The notes beneath the pieces were generated by a model that was not told the origin of the DNA, did no database searches, and saw nothing but the letters and a program-made list of their open reading frames with translations. A stretch of 45,092 nucleotides of DNA, from NCBI RefSeq assembly GCF_006335005.1, contig NZ_VDMP01000026.1, forward strand, positions 23,793 through 68,884. The letters are read 5' to 3'. A program made the translations under genes and the position numbers. Below are positions 1-7,974 of this stretch, piece after piece (position 1 is the first letter of the stretch; every line of letters begins with the position of its first letter). This stretch comes from Nocardioides albidus (lineage in GTDB: Bacteria > Actinomycetota > Actinomycetes > Propionibacteriales > Nocardioidaceae).

Positions 1-1
1 G

Positions 2-124
2 ATGCCGGCGACCTACGTCTGGACCAGCCCCACCGGGTTCCGGTTCCGGGTCGACCACCGCGGCACCCACCCCGTCCACGACACCAGACGCGACACCGGC
101 GACGCCGGCCCGCCCGACGAGTAG
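2..124 (+). CDS. C-terminal tail of a DUF222/13E12-type HNH endonuclease-like protein (5' partial)
   Basis: An open frame enters from the left edge and stops at TAG 122-124, leaving 40 residues. They contain YVWTSPTGFRFRVDH followed by a short polar tail. The pattern W-x-S-P-T-G, then V-D-H, is the usual ending of actinobacterial HNH proteins carrying DUF222, the family called 13E12 repeat proteins in mycobacteria. The catalytic HNH residues would lie upstream of the window, so activity cannot be judged. These genes are multicopy and often recombine with each other. A strong hairpin follows 16 bp after the stop. Confidence 0.6.
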   Translation: MPATYVWTSPTGFRFRVDHRGTHPVHDTRRDTGDAGPPDE

Positions 125-140
125 CCACCCCGCCCCGAAC

Positions 141-166
141 CCCCGCAGACGCAGCACTCTGCGGGG
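141..166 (+). terminator. Hairpin terminator candidate after the HNH gene
   Basis: CCCCGCAG (141-148) pairs perfectly with CTGCGGGG (159-166) around a 10-nt loop. It lies 16 nt beyond the TAG of the HNH tail and before the next gene. There is no T-tract, which is common for actinobacterial terminators. Confidence 0.6.
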
Positions 167-201
167 ACACAGGCGTGTCACGGTCTGGGAGGATGGACCC
201 T

Positions 202-507
202 ATGCGGGGCATCTTCTTCGACGAGGACGACGCGCGGGCAGCCGCGCTGGTGCTGGTCCGTGGCGGCTTCGCGGCGGAGGTCGTCCGCGAGCCCCTGGCC
301 GGCGAGGACGACGACGAAGGCCACCCGTGGGCCGTGGTCACCGACGCTCCCGAGATCCAGCTCGAGATGCTCGTGGAGACGTACGACGGCTGGCTGGACC
401 ATGACGACGATCCCGCAGCCACGAGCCCTCTGGCGGAGCCCCCCACGAAGGCGGGGTTCGCGCTGCCGCTGCCCGACGCGCCGAAGCGGATCAAGCGCCC
501 CGAGTGA
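202..507 (+). CDS. Small acidic hypothetical protein, 101 aa
   Basis: Not recognised as a named family. The protein begins MRGIFFDEDDARAAALVLVR. It is acidic in the middle (GEDDDE), carries a WAVVTDAPEIQLEMLVETYDGWLD segment, and ends in a Pro/Lys-rich tail. It looks like a small cytoplasmic alpha/beta protein without membrane segments. The start at ATG 202 is preferred because GGGAGG at 187-192 lies 9 nt upstream; in-frame alternatives are ATG 193 and GTG 175. Its 3' end faces the lipoprotein gene on the other strand with only 3 bp between the stops. Function unknown. Confidence 0.7.
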   Translation: MRGIFFDEDDARAAALVLVRGGFAAEVVREPLAGEDDDEGHPWAVVTDAPEIQLEMLVETYDGWLDHDDDPAATSPLAEPPTKAGFALPLPDAPKRIKRPE

Positions 508-510
508 GGT

Positions 511-1524
511 TCAGCGCGGGCAGGCGAGCGGGCCGTCGGCGCCGAGGTACGTCCGGTTCGCGGTGACCCGGTCGGCGAAGGGCACGTCCACATGGACGGT
601 CGTGCCCTCCACTCCGATCGTCACCGGCTTCCCGGCGAGCTCCTGCTCGAGGCGGGCCGCGTCGGCTTGCGCGCTGTCCGCCGATCCGAAGAGCCGCAGC
701 GACCGGGCGGGCTGGTCGGGGTGGATGAGGAAGCCGACCGCCCGGCCGTCGGGTGTCCGCCGGGCGCCGTCGCACGGGCCGTCCAGCCCCAACAATGCGT
801 ACTCGAGGCCCTCCGGCTCGGCCTGGGCGAGGATGTCGTCGAAGGTCCCTGCCTCGGCGAGGGAGTCCGCCTTGTCGTCGATCACGTCGAGGACGTCGTC
901 GGCACCGAAGCCGAACAACATGAGGTGCTCGTCGGGGAGGAGGAGGACGTAGGACAGCTCCATCGGGTAGCGGCCGCCGTAGCGGTTCGAGCCGTCGACG
1001 GCGCTGAAGTCCGGCTGGAACAGGGGGCGCTCGTCGGGGCCGGACCGCTTCAGCCCGGCGTCCTCGAGGTCGGCGGCGACCGCGTCGAGGTCGAGGTCGT
1101 CCGACATCCGCCAGACCACGGCGTCCTTCGGCGTGGGCAGTCCGGCCTCGTCGCTGCCGACGGCCTCCCACTCGACGTCGAGAACGCTGAACGCGGCGGT
1201 GCGCATCGCCGGAGCGTCAGTCGTCAGGTGGAGCCGGTATCCCTCGGCGAGGAAGGTCTGCGCCCAGTCGTCGAGATCTGCCTCCGCGGCGTCCCTCGCG
1301 ACGTCCTCCAGGTCCAGGCGCTCAGCGACGACGGCCCGGTCGGTGAACGTCACCGCCTGGCTGTCGGCAGGCAGGTAGGCGAGCGCCTGTTCCAGCCGCG
1401 ACCCCTTCGGCTCCGTCGCCGGCTCGTCGCCGGCCGCATCTCCTCCGCTGGAGCACGCACCCAGCGCGGGGGCGCAGAGCGAGACGATGACGGCCGCGAC
1501 GAGCCGGCCCGAGAGGATCCCCAT
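511..1524 (-). CDS. Predicted lipoprotein, paralogue of its upstream neighbour, 337 aa
   Basis: The N-terminus is a lipoprotein signal: MGILSGR, a hydrophobic stretch, then L-G-A-C with the lipidated Cys at about residue 24, followed by a Ser/Gly/acid linker. The mature part starts LEQALAYLPADSQAVTFTDR and ends in ADGPLACPR. The next gene upstream has the same layout ([32 protein letters not shown], and the end ADGPFACP), so the two are tandem paralogues, 19 bp apart and probably co-transcribed. No enzyme motif was recognised. A surface or periplasmic role is inferred from the signal only. ATG 1524 is chosen because the signal peptide begins there; further upstream the frame runs into the neighbour. 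Confidence 0.75.
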   Translation of the reverse strand: MGILSGRLVAAVIVSLCAPALGACSSGGDAAGDEPATEPKGSRLEQALAYLPADSQAVTFTDRAVVAERLDLEDVARDAAEADLDDWAQTFLAEGYRLHLTTDAPAMRTAAFSVLDVEWEAVGSDEAGLPTPKDAVVWRMSDDLDLDAVAADLEDAGLKRSGPDERPLFQPDFSAVDGSNRYGGRYPMELSYVLLLPDEHLMLFGFGADDVLDVIDDKADSLAEAGTFDDILAQAEPEGLEYALLGLDGPCDGARRTPDGRAVGFLIHPDQPARSLRLFGSADSAQADAARLEQELAGKPVTIGVEGTTVHVDVPFADRVTANRTYLGADGPLACPR

Positions 1525-1543
1525 GGGGCAGGAGTATGCAGTG

Positions 1544-2515
1544 CTACTTCCCCAGCGGGCAGGCGAACGGACCATCCGCCTGCAGCCACGCCTGGGCCAT
1601 CGTCTGTCGGTCCTTGGGGCTGGCCCGGGCCAGCACGGCCCGGTCGTCGGCCTCCACCTCGACGTCGGCGTCGAAACCGGTGAGGTCGGCTCGCTCGTCG
1701 AGGTACGTCGCCAGGCCGTCCGCGTCCGCGGCGGCGTCCTTCTCGCCCGCGAACAGCCGTACGCCGGTGACCTCGTCGGGCGTGGCGAAGAGGGCGGTCC
1801 CGTCGGGGTGGAGCAGCCCTTCGTACTGCTGGGCGGCCTGCGCGGGGCTGATCCGCCCGGAGCCGGCGCACGAGGGCTCGAGGGTCAACGCGGCGTACTC
1901 CAGCGCGCCCTGGTCCTCGGCCTCGTCGACCAGGTCGCCGAAGCTGCCGGCGTCGGCCAGTGAGTCGGTGTCGTCCGCGACGACGTCGAGCAGGGCGTCC
2001 ACCTCGGAGCCGGAGACGATGAGCTCCTCGTCGGGGAGGAGGACGAGCGTGAGCAGCGGGGCGGCCGGGTAGCGGCCACCGATCAGGCCCGTCTCGTCGG
2101 CGTCCGCCAGGTCGGCGGTGAACGCCGGACGGTCGGACGAGCCGGAGCGCTCGAACCCCGCGTCCTCGAGGTCGGCGGCGACGGCGTCGAAGTCGAGGTC
2201 GTCGGACATCTTCCAGACGCGGCTGAGCCCGTCGCCGCTCGTGACGGCCTCCCACTCGACGTCCGCGTCGTCGAAGGCGGCGTCGTCCATGACCGCCGAC
2301 CAGCGAGCCAGCTCGGTGCCGTAGGCGGTCTCCGGCTCGCCGTCGCCGACGCGCTCGGTCACGGCCGCTCGGTCGACGAAGCTGAGCGTGGTGGCGTCCG
2401 CGGGGAGGTACTCCAGCGCCTCCTCGAGCCGCGAGCTCCCGTCGAGCAGCGCGCAGCCGGTGAGGGAGCCGCCGGTGAGGACCGTGACGAGCGCAAGGCG
2501 TCCGGGGAGCCGCAT
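1544..2515 (-). CDS. Predicted lipoprotein, paralogue of its downstream neighbour, 323 aa
   Basis: It has a lipoprotein signal ([16 protein letters not shown], then L-T-G-C with Cys at about 21). The mature domain resembles the downstream lipoprotein over its whole length, including [27 protein letters not shown] and a C-terminal ADGPFACP. The first gene of a two-gene minus-strand operon, it is divergent from mshB. The start at ATG 2515 fits a leaderless mRNA, since AATGAT (complement of 2523-2528) lies 7 nt upstream. ATG 2524 and 2527 are alternatives that would add three or four residues. Function unknown; the link to mshB is positional only. Confidence 0.72.
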   Translation of the reverse strand: MRLPGRLALVTVLTGGSLTGCALLDGSSRLEEALEYLPADATTLSFVDRAAVTERVGDGEPETAYGTELARWSAVMDDAAFDDADVEWEAVTSGDGLSRVWKMSDDLDFDAVAADLEDAGFERSGSSDRPAFTADLADADETGLIGGRYPAAPLLTLVLLPDEELIVSGSEVDALLDVVADDTDSLADAGSFGDLVDEAEDQGALEYAALTLEPSCAGSGRISPAQAAQQYEGLLHPDGTALFATPDEVTGVRLFAGEKDAAADADGLATYLDERADLTGFDADVEVEADDRAVLARASPKDRQTMAQAWLQADGPFACPLGK

Positions 2516-2522
2516 GGGGGAC

Positions 2523-2528
2523 ATCATT
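2523..2528 (-). promoter_or_regulatory. -10 box (AATGAT) of the lipoprotein operon
   Basis: The hexamer read on the minus strand keeps A at position 2 and T at position 6, and ends 7 nt before ATG 2515. It shares base 2528 with the mshB -10 box. Confidence 0.4.
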
Positions 2529-2533
2529 ACGCT
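2528..2533 (+). promoter_or_regulatory. -10 box (TACGCT) of mshB, leaderless
   Basis: TANNNT hexamer 7 nt before ATG 2541. There is no Shine-Dalgarno between box and start, so transcription should begin at or next to the A of ATG. Confidence 0.5.
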
Positions 2534-2540
2534 CGTCCCC

Positions 2541-3470
2541 ATGAACTCGACCGCCGCCCACCGGCTGCTCCTCGTGCACGCGCATCCCGACGACGAGTCG
2601 ATCGGCCAGGGCGCCACGATGGCAAAGTACGTCGCCGAGGGGCGCGGCGTCACGCTGGTGACGTGCACGGCGGGCGAGATGGGCGAGATCCTGGTGCCCG
2701 ACCTCGAGCACCTCGCCGCCGACAAGGAGGACCGGCTCGGCGAGCATCGGCGTGGCGAGCTCGACAAGGCCATGGCCGCGCTCGGCGTGACCGACCACCG
2801 CTTCCTCGGCGGCTTCGGCACCTACCGTGACTCGGGCATGAAGTGGCACGCCGACGGCCACGCCGTCGCCGCCGACGACGTGCACGAGAACGCCTTCTGG
2901 AACGCCGACCTCACCGAGGCCGCGACCCATCTCGTCGCCGTCATCCGGGAGGTGCGCCCCCAGGTGCTGGTGACCTACGACGAGTTCGGCAACTACGGCC
3001 ACCCCGACCACATCCAGGCCCACCGGGTGGCGATGTACGCCGCGCAGCTGGCCCAGGCGCCGTCGTACCGTCGTGATCTCGGGGAGCCGTGGGAGATCGA
3101 GAAGATCTACTGGAGCGCGATCTCGGAAAGCCGGATGCGCGAGGGCCTTCGCCGGCTGCGCGAGGCCGGCGACACGACGACCTTCGAGGGGATGGACCCC
3201 GACGGCGCGCTGCCGCCGATGTTCCGTCCCGACGACGACATCAGCTGCGAGGTCGACGCCGGCGAGTACGTCGAGCAGAAGCTCGAGGCCCTGCGCGCGC
3301 ACGCCACCCAGATCACCACCGACGGTCCGTTCTTCGCGCTGTCCAACAACGTCGGCGCGCAGGCGTTCGGCCGGGAGCAGTTCCGGCTGGTGAAGGGGAC
3401 GCCGGGAGCGCCGCTCGACCCCGAGACCGGCTGGGAGAGCGACCTGTTCGCCGGCATTCCCGGCGCCTGA
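2541..3470 (+). CDS. mshB: MshB, GlcNAc-Ins deacetylase of mycothiol synthesis
   Basis: LmbE/PIG-L family zinc deacetylase of 309 aa. It removes acetate from GlcNAc-inositol to give GlcN-Ins, the second enzymatic step of mycothiol synthesis in the cytoplasm. The first metal motif is A-H-P-D-D-E with His15, Asp17 and Asp18; the second is H-P-D-H at 154-157 after YDEFGNYG. The motif continues E-S-I-G-Q-G, unlike the E-S-S-K-G of the Mca paralogue at 23.5 kb. [12 protein letters not shown] and the C-terminal region also fit MshB rather than Mca. A membrane gene follows after 5 bp, as next to mshB in other actinobacteria. Earlier in-frame starts lie in the opposite lipoprotein gene. Confidence 0.9.
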   Translation: MNSTAAHRLLLVHAHPDDESIGQGATMAKYVAEGRGVTLVTCTAGEMGEILVPDLEHLAADKEDRLGEHRRGELDKAMAALGVTDHRFLGGFGTYRDSGMKWHADGHAVAADDVHENAFWNADLTEAATHLVAVIREVRPQVLVTYDEFGNYGHPDHIQAHRVAMYAAQLAQAPSYRRDLGEPWEIEKIYWSAISESRMREGLRRLREAGDTTTFEGMDPDGALPPMFRPDDDISCEVDAGEYVEQKLEALRAHATQITTDGPFFALSNNVGAQAFGREQFRLVKGTPGAPLDPETGWESDLFAGIPGA

Positions 3471-3475
3471 CGCGG

Positions 3476-3814
3476 GTGCGGGGGCTCCTCGCGCTCGCCT
3501 GTCTGGCCCTCGGGGCCGGCGTCGGGCTGTGCGCCGTGCTGCTGCACGGCTACGGCTGGGGCCTCGGGCTCGGGATCGCGGCGACGGCGGCCACGCTCGT
3601 CGCCCTCCCCGGCGGCTGGCGGACGCGGCTGGCGTTCGCCCTGGGTTGGACGGCGCTCCTCGGCGTCGCGTCCTTCCAACGGCCCGAGGGGGACTACCTG
3701 ATCGCCGGCGACGCGTCCGGCTACCTGCTGCTCGCCACCGGGGCGGTCGTCCTCGGATGCGGATTCGTCGGGCTGGTGCCGCGGCGCGCGAGCGCTGACG
3801 ATGAGGACCGGTGA
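3476..3814 (+). CDS. Small multi-pass membrane protein next to mshB (DUF6113-like), 112 aa
   Basis: GTG 3476 lies 5 bp after the mshB stop, so translational coupling is likely. The protein is almost wholly hydrophobic, with about four membrane segments (LLALACLALGAGVGLCAVLL; a GLGIAATAATLVAL stretch; LAFALGWTALLG; YLLLATGAVVLGCGFVGL) and a short charged tail. A protein of this size and profile follows mshB in many actinobacteria, recalled as DUF6113. Its function is not established, and any tie to mycothiol is only by neighbourhood. Confidence 0.75.
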   Translation: MRGLLALACLALGAGVGLCAVLLHGYGWGLGLGIAATAATLVALPGGWRTRLAFALGWTALLGVASFQRPEGDYLIAGDASGYLLLATGAVVLGCGFVGLVPRRASADDEDR

Positions 3815-3826
3815 GCAACCCCTCCT

Positions 3827-3832
3827 TAGGAT
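3827..3832 (+). promoter_or_regulatory. -10 box (TAGGAT) of the vanW-type gene
   Basis: TANNNT hexamer 7 nt before GTG 3840. It overlaps TTAGGA, which could alternatively act as a weak ribosome binding site, so leaderless and leadered readings both remain open. Confidence 0.5.
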
Positions 3833-3839
3833 GAGGCGC

Positions 3840-5648
3840 GTGACGTTCTGGGACTCTGACGCCGGCGGGGACACCGGCGGGGACGCGGGCAAGGCCGAGC
3901 GCCCCGGCGGTCGGGTCGTGCTGGTCGTGGTCGTCCTGCTCGCGCTGCTCGTCGGTGGCGGGTACGCCGCCGCCCACGCCGTGGCGGGCGACAAGGTCCC
4001 CACCGGCACGAGCATCTCCGGGGTCGAGGTCGGTGGTCTGACCCGGGACGCGGCGATCGACAAGCTCGAGAGCACCTTCGGCGCGCGTGCGGACGCCCCG
4101 ATCAAGGTGAGCGTCGGGCACCAGGGCGCCAGTGAGGTCAACGACGCGAAGGTGGAGCCGAGCGACATCGGCCTGGCCATCGACTACGCCGCGTCGGTCG
4201 ACGCCGCGGGCGCGGGTGACTCGTGGAGTCCCGCGCGCCAGTGGGACTACTTCACCGGCGGCGGCAAGGTCGACGCCGTCGTCGACGTCGACGAGGGCCT
4301 GCTGGACCAGAAGCTTGCCGAGCTCTCCGAGGGTCTCGGCACGCCGCCGAAGGACGGCGCCATCACGTTCAGCCCGGACGGCGTGCAGACGACCCAGCCG
4401 CTGGCCGGTCAGGCGGTCGACCGCGACAAGGCCCGTGCGGCGCTCACCGACGCGTTCCTCACCGGGGAGACCGCGGTCGAGCTCGAGGTCGCGCCCGCCC
4501 AGCCCGACATCGACGCCGCCGACCTGGCCGAGGCCCTCGACGGCTTCGCCAACCCGGCGATGGCGAACGCGGTCACCCTGCAGTTCGGCGAGAACGACGT
4601 GAAGCTCGCGCCGCGGACCTTCGCGTCGGTGCTGTCGATGAAGCCCGAGAACGGCGAGCTCGTCCCCGTCGTCGACGAGGCGGCCCTGGCGGCGCTGGTC
4701 AAGGGCGCCACCGCCAGCGGTCAGCCCGTCGACGCGACCGTCAAGCTCTCGAAGAAGGGCAAGCCGAAGGTCGTGCCCGCCAAGCCCGGCGTCACCTTCG
4801 ACCCCGCCGAGGCCGCCCGGGTCTTCCTCGGACTGCTCACTGCACCCGAAGGCTCGCGCAGCGCCCCGGTCACCGCGCAGGTCGTCGACGCGGCCTTCAC
4901 CACCAAGGACGCGGAGGACCTCAAGATCGTCGAGAAGATCTCGGAGTTCTCGACGTTCTACCCCCACGCCGACTACCGCAACATCAACATCGGCCGCGCC
5001 GCCGAGCTGATCGACGGCACCGTGCTCAAGCCCGGGGAGGAGTTCTCCCTCAACGGCATCGTCGGCGAGCGCACCGCCGCCAACGGCTTCACCGAGGGCT
5101 ACATCATCAGCAACGGCATCCTGAAGAAGGACCTCGGCGGCGGCGTCTCGCAGATGGCGACGACGACGTTCAACGCGATGTTCTTCGCCGGTCTCAAGGA
5201 CATCCAGCACAAGCCGCATTCGTTCTACATCGACCGCTATCCCGTCGGCCGCGAGGCCACCGTCGCGTGGCCGACCGTCGACCTCCGCTTCCAGAACGAC
5301 ACCGAGTACGGCGTCCTCATCCACGCCTGGGTGGTCCCCAGCACCTGGTCGCGCCAGGGCAAGGTCACCGTGCAGATGTGGTCCACCAAGAAGTGGGACA
5401 TCGAGTCGCAGACCTCGGGCCGCTATGCCACGGTCCCGCCGAAGGTCCGCACGCTGACCACCCCCGACTGCGAGCCCAACACCGGGTGGTCCGGCTTCCA
5501 GGTCGACGTGACCCGGATCTTCCGCAAGCACGGGGACCCCGCGGTCGACCACACCGAGAAGTTCCACACGGTCTACACCCCCGCCGACACGGTGAAGTGC
5601 GAGAAGCCCGCCCCGCCGCCGGCAGCCAGTCCCGACCCGGGGGAGTGA
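3840..5648 (+). CDS. VanW family protein with putative peptidoglycan-binding domains, 602 aa
   Basis: A short cytoplasmic N-terminus (rich in Asp/Gly) is followed by one membrane segment at about 26-50 and a large extracytoplasmic part. Residues about 60-360 hold two repeats of the type seen in PG_binding_4 proteins (SGVEVGGLTRDAAIDKLE opens the first). The VanW domain spans about 368-505, with the recognisable LKPGEEFSLNGIVGERTAANGF, GGGVSQMATTTFNA and RYPVGREATVAWP segments. A Pro-rich C-terminus ends the protein. VanW proteins are named from vancomycin-resistance clusters but have no proven enzymatic role; cell-wall association is the safe inference. GTG 3840 is chosen by the -10 box; ATG 3831 is possible. 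Confidence 0.88.
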   Translation: MTFWDSDAGGDTGGDAGKAERPGGRVVLVVVVLLALLVGGGYAAAHAVAGDKVPTGTSISGVEVGGLTRDAAIDKLESTFGARADAPIKVSVGHQGASEVNDAKVEPSDIGLAIDYAASVDAAGAGDSWSPARQWDYFTGGGKVDAVVDVDEGLLDQKLAELSEGLGTPPKDGAITFSPDGVQTTQPLAGQAVDRDKARAALTDAFLTGETAVELEVAPAQPDIDAADLAEALDGFANPAMANAVTLQFGENDVKLAPRTFASVLSMKPENGELVPVVDEAALAALVKGATASGQPVDATVKLSKKGKPKVVPAKPGVTFDPAEAARVFLGLLTAPEGSRSAPVTAQVVDAAFTTKDAEDLKIVEKISEFSTFYPHADYRNINIGRAAELIDGTVLKPGEEFSLNGIVGERTAANGFTEGYIISNGILKKDLGGGVSQMATTTFNAMFFAGLKDIQHKPHSFYIDRYPVGREATVAWPTVDLRFQNDTEYGVLIHAWVVPSTWSRQGKVTVQMWSTKKWDIESQTSGRYATVPPKVRTLTTPDCEPNTGWSGFQVDVTRIFRKHGDPAVDHTEKFHTVYTPADTVKCEKPAPPPAASPDPGE

Positions 5649-5710
5649 CCCGCCGATTCGGCTCGAACCCGTCGGCGCCCTGCCGATAGGAGCGGCGTGG
5701 AGTTCGGACC

Positions 5711-6316
5711 ATGATGCTGCGCGCGGCCTTCGTGCCGCCTGAGGAGGCGGTCGAGCAGCTGCGCGCGCTCGGCGGGAGGCTGGCCCAGCTGCCGGGGATC
5801 AGCGCGGTCGGGCCGGGGCGGGTCGACGTGCCGATCGCGGGGTTGGGCAATGTCGTCGAGGCTGACGCGAGCCGGTTCGCCGGCGTGCTCGCCGAGTGCC
5901 TCTCGGACATCCCGCCGGTCGCCGTGCGGGCGGCCGGGGTGGAGCTCGCCGGCGAGGAGGTGACGGTCCGCCTCGACGGGGACGTCGCCACGTTGGCCGC
6001 CGTCGCCCGCGCCGTGGGCACGGCGGCGGAGCGCGTCAACGTCTACATCGACCGGCGCGGGTTCCGCCCCGCGGTCGTCGTGGGGTCGGTGGCGAGCACG
6101 CGACCGGGATCGCCGCTCGACCGGATGCTCTCGGGGCCGGGCGTGCTGTGCGGGCTCGCGATGGAGCCGTGGCCGGTGGCGGAGGTCGCGCTGATCCGGA
6201 CGCGCTGGTTCGGGGGCGAGGCGCGCGCGGAGACGGCGTACCGGATCCCTTTCCGGGCGGAGAGTTTCGTTGGCCGGGACTTCCGGACCGCGAAGGCGTC
6301 GACTCCCCTAGAATAG
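5711..6316 (+). CDS. 2'-5' RNA ligase (2H phosphoesterase)-like protein lacking both catalytic motifs, 201 aa
   Basis: The layout follows the LigT/ThpR family: LRAAFVPPEEAVEQLRAL at the N-terminus, then a strand with P-x-x-GLGNVVEAD, then a central VELAGEEVTVRL strand, then a second core motif. Active members carry two H-x-T/S motifs. Here the first site reads R37-V38-D39 (in GPGRVDVPIAGLGN) and the second reads F-R-P-A121-V-V123 where F-R-P-H-x-T is usual. Both histidines are therefore gone, and the protein is probably non-catalytic or only an RNA or nucleotide binder. ATG 5711 has GGAG 8 nt upstream. The family assignment is by pattern, not by search. Confidence 0.6.
   Translation: MMLRAAFVPPEEAVEQLRALGGRLAQLPGISAVGPGRVDVPIAGLGNVVEADASRFAGVLAECLSDIPPVAVRAAGVELAGEEVTVRLDGDVATLAAVARAVGTAAERVNVYIDRRGFRPAVVVGSVASTRPGSPLDRMLSGPGVLCGLAMEPWPVAEVALIRTRWFGGEARAETAYRIPFRAESFVGRDFRTAKASTPLE
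6309..6314 (+). promoter_or_regulatory. -10 box (TAGAAT) of the DUF35/thiolase operon
   Basis: TANNNT hexamer about 30 nt before ATG 6344. Transcription would start inside the palindrome at 6312-6330, leaving a leader that carries GGGAG (6334-6338) as ribosome binding site. Confidence 0.5.
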
Positions 6317-6330
6317 GAACACGTTCTATT
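6312..6330 (+). promoter_or_regulatory. KstR-like operator palindrome
   Basis: AATAGGAACACGTTCTATT is an imperfect palindrome around AAC-AC-GTT. The KstR consensus TnnAACnnGTTnnA is matched at seven of eight fixed positions (the first T is A here). It covers the predicted transcription start of a DUF35/thiolase pair, the kind of gene KstR represses in mycobacteria and rhodococci. Binding is inferred. Confidence 0.5.
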
Positions 6331-6343
6331 TCAGGGAGTTCCC

Positions 6344-6787
6344 ATGACCGCGACCCCCGTCATCGAGGGTTGGTTCACCACCGGCGCGGAGCCGCGGCTC
6401 CTCGCCTCCCGGTGCACCGCATGCAGCAACGTCGTGTTCCCGCCGGTGTCCGGCGACGCCGGGGCGGCCGCCTTCTACTGCCGCAACCCCGCGTGCGACG
6501 GCCAGGAGCACGACACCGTCGAGCTCGCGCGCCGCGGTCGGGTGTGGTCCTACACCGACGCGCAGTACCAGCCGCCCGCGCCGTACGTCCCCGCCAGCGA
6601 CCCGTTCCAGCCGTTCGCGCTGGCCGCCGTCGAGCTGCCCGAGGGGATCGTCGTGCTCGGACAGGTGGCCGCCGGGTTCGGGGTGGGAGACCTGAGGGTC
6701 GGCTCCGAGGTCGAGCTCGTCGTCGAGACGCTCCACGCCGACGAGGCGGGCGAGCGCACCATCTACCGCTGGAGGCCGGTCGCATGA
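6344..6787 (+). CDS. Zn-ribbon/OB-fold DUF35 protein (ChsH2-like acyl-CoA partner), 147 aa
   Basis: The N-terminus carries a rubredoxin-like zinc ribbon with Cys24-x2-Cys27 and Cys46-x4-Cys51. An OB-fold follows, with the typical GRVWSYTDAQYQPPAPY and PFQPFALAAVELPEGIVVLGQV stretches. DUF35 proteins bind acyl-CoA chains and pair with thiolase-like or MaoC-like enzymes; ChsH2 of cholesterol side-chain degradation is the best-studied case. The gene overlaps the thiolase by ATGA, so the two products probably form a complex. A KstR-like palindrome precedes it. Steroid catabolism is inferred; other CoA-ester pathways use the same pairing. Confidence 0.8.
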   Translation: MTATPVIEGWFTTGAEPRLLASRCTACSNVVFPPVSGDAGAAAFYCRNPACDGQEHDTVELARRGRVWSYTDAQYQPPAPYVPASDPFQPFALAAVELPEGIVVLGQVAAGFGVGDLRVGSEVELVVETLHADEAGERTIYRWRPVA

Positions 6788-7968
6788 ACGTCGTGATCGC
6801 GGGTGCGGGCATGCACCCCTGGGGCAAGTGGGGCCGCAACTTCACGGAGTACGGCGTGCACGCCGCCCGCGAGGCGCTGCGCGACGCCGGCGTCGCGTGG
6901 ACCGACGTCGACCTGGTCGTCGGCGGCGAGACGGTCCGCAACGGGTACGCCGGCTACGTCGCCGGCTCCACCTTCGCCCAGGCACTGGGCTGGAACGGCG
7001 CGCGGATCGCGACGTCGTACGCCGCCTGCGCGACGGGCGCCCAGGCCATCGACACCGCCCGGGCCCGGATCCTCGCGGGTCTGAGCGAGGTCGCGCTCGT
7101 GGTCGGCGCCGACACGACGCCCAAGGGCTTCCTCGCGCCCAACGCCGGCGAGCGCTGGAACGACCCCGACTGGCTGCGCTTCCGGCTGCTCGGCATGACG
7201 AACCCGGCGTACTTCGCGCTCTACGCGCGTCGCCGCATGGATCTCTACGGCGCCACGGCCGAGGACTTCGCCCAGGTCAAGGTCAAGAACGCCAAGCACG
7301 GCCTGGAGAACCCCTACGCCCGGTTCCGCAAGGAGTCGTCGGTCGAGGAGGTGCTCGCCTCGCCGATGGTCTCCGACCCGCTGCACCTGCTCGACATCTG
7401 CGCCACCTCCGACGGAGCCGCCGCGGTCGTGCTGACCAGCGCGGACTACGCGAGGAGGCACGGCCTCGCCTCGCCGGTCACCGTGGCCGCCGTCTCCACG
7501 GTCACCCCGACCTTCCCGAACACGGTCATCGACATGCCGCTGCTCGCCACCGACTCCTCGGCTGTCACCGGGGTGCCGGAGCGGACGTTCAAGGAGTCGA
7601 TCGGGCAGGCGGCGTACGACGAGGCCGGCATCGGTCCCGAGGACGTCGACGTCGCGGAGGTCTACGACCTGTCCACGGCGCTCGAGCTGGACTGGATCGA
7701 GGACCTGCAGCTGTGCAAGCGCGGCGAGGCCGAGGCCCTGCTGCGCGCCGGCGACACCACCATCGGCGGCCGGATCCCCGTCAACCCCTCCGGTGGCCTG
7801 GCGTGCTTCGGCGAGGCCGTGCCCGCCCAGGCGATCGCGCAGGTCTGCGAGCTCACCTGGCAACTCCAGGGCCGCGCCGAGGGTCGCCAGGTGGAAGGCG
7901 CGAAGGTCGGGATCACCGCCAACCAGGGCCTGTTCGGCCACGGCTCGTCGGTGATCCTCTCGGTCTGA
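6784..7968 (+). CDS. Thiolase-fold lipid-transfer protein (Ltp-type), acyl-CoA thiolase or aldolase, 394 aa
   Basis: A thiolase-superfamily protein of the SCP-x/Ltp type. It begins VVIAGAGMHPWGK and has YAACATGAQAI with Cys82 in the nucleophile position, VNPSGGLACFGEA near residue 340, and NQGLFGHGSSVILSV at the end. Members act on steroid or fatty acyl-CoA side chains, either as thiolases or, with a DUF35 partner, as retro-aldolases. The preceding DUF35 gene overlaps by 4 bp (ATGA), which supports the two-subunit arrangement. Length matches the 390-400 aa Ltp proteins. The exact substrate cannot be read from the sequence. Its stop lies 6 bp from the convergent cyclase gene. Confidence 0.82.
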   Translation: MNVVIAGAGMHPWGKWGRNFTEYGVHAAREALRDAGVAWTDVDLVVGGETVRNGYAGYVAGSTFAQALGWNGARIATSYAACATGAQAIDTARARILAGLSEVALVVGADTTPKGFLAPNAGERWNDPDWLRFRLLGMTNPAYFALYARRRMDLYGATAEDFAQVKVKNAKHGLENPYARFRKESSVEEVLASPMVSDPLHLLDICATSDGAAAVVLTSADYARRHGLASPVTVAAVSTVTPTFPNTVIDMPLLATDSSAVTGVPERTFKESIGQAAYDEAGIGPEDVDVAEVYDLSTALELDWIEDLQLCKRGEAEALLRAGDTTIGGRIPVNPSGGLACFGEAVPAQAIAQVCELTWQLQGRAEGRQVEGAKVGITANQGLFGHGSSVILSV

Positions 7969-7974
7969 GCTCGG

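Noticed and set aside
1350..5567. A 1,405-codon open frame on the minus strand across mshB and the vanW-type gene
   Set aside because: It is the mirror of real plus-strand genes in very GC-rich DNA; its product is Arg/Gly-rich with no recognisable domain. The same applies to other long opposite-strand frames near 7, 13, 25, 28, 33, 38 and 44 kb.
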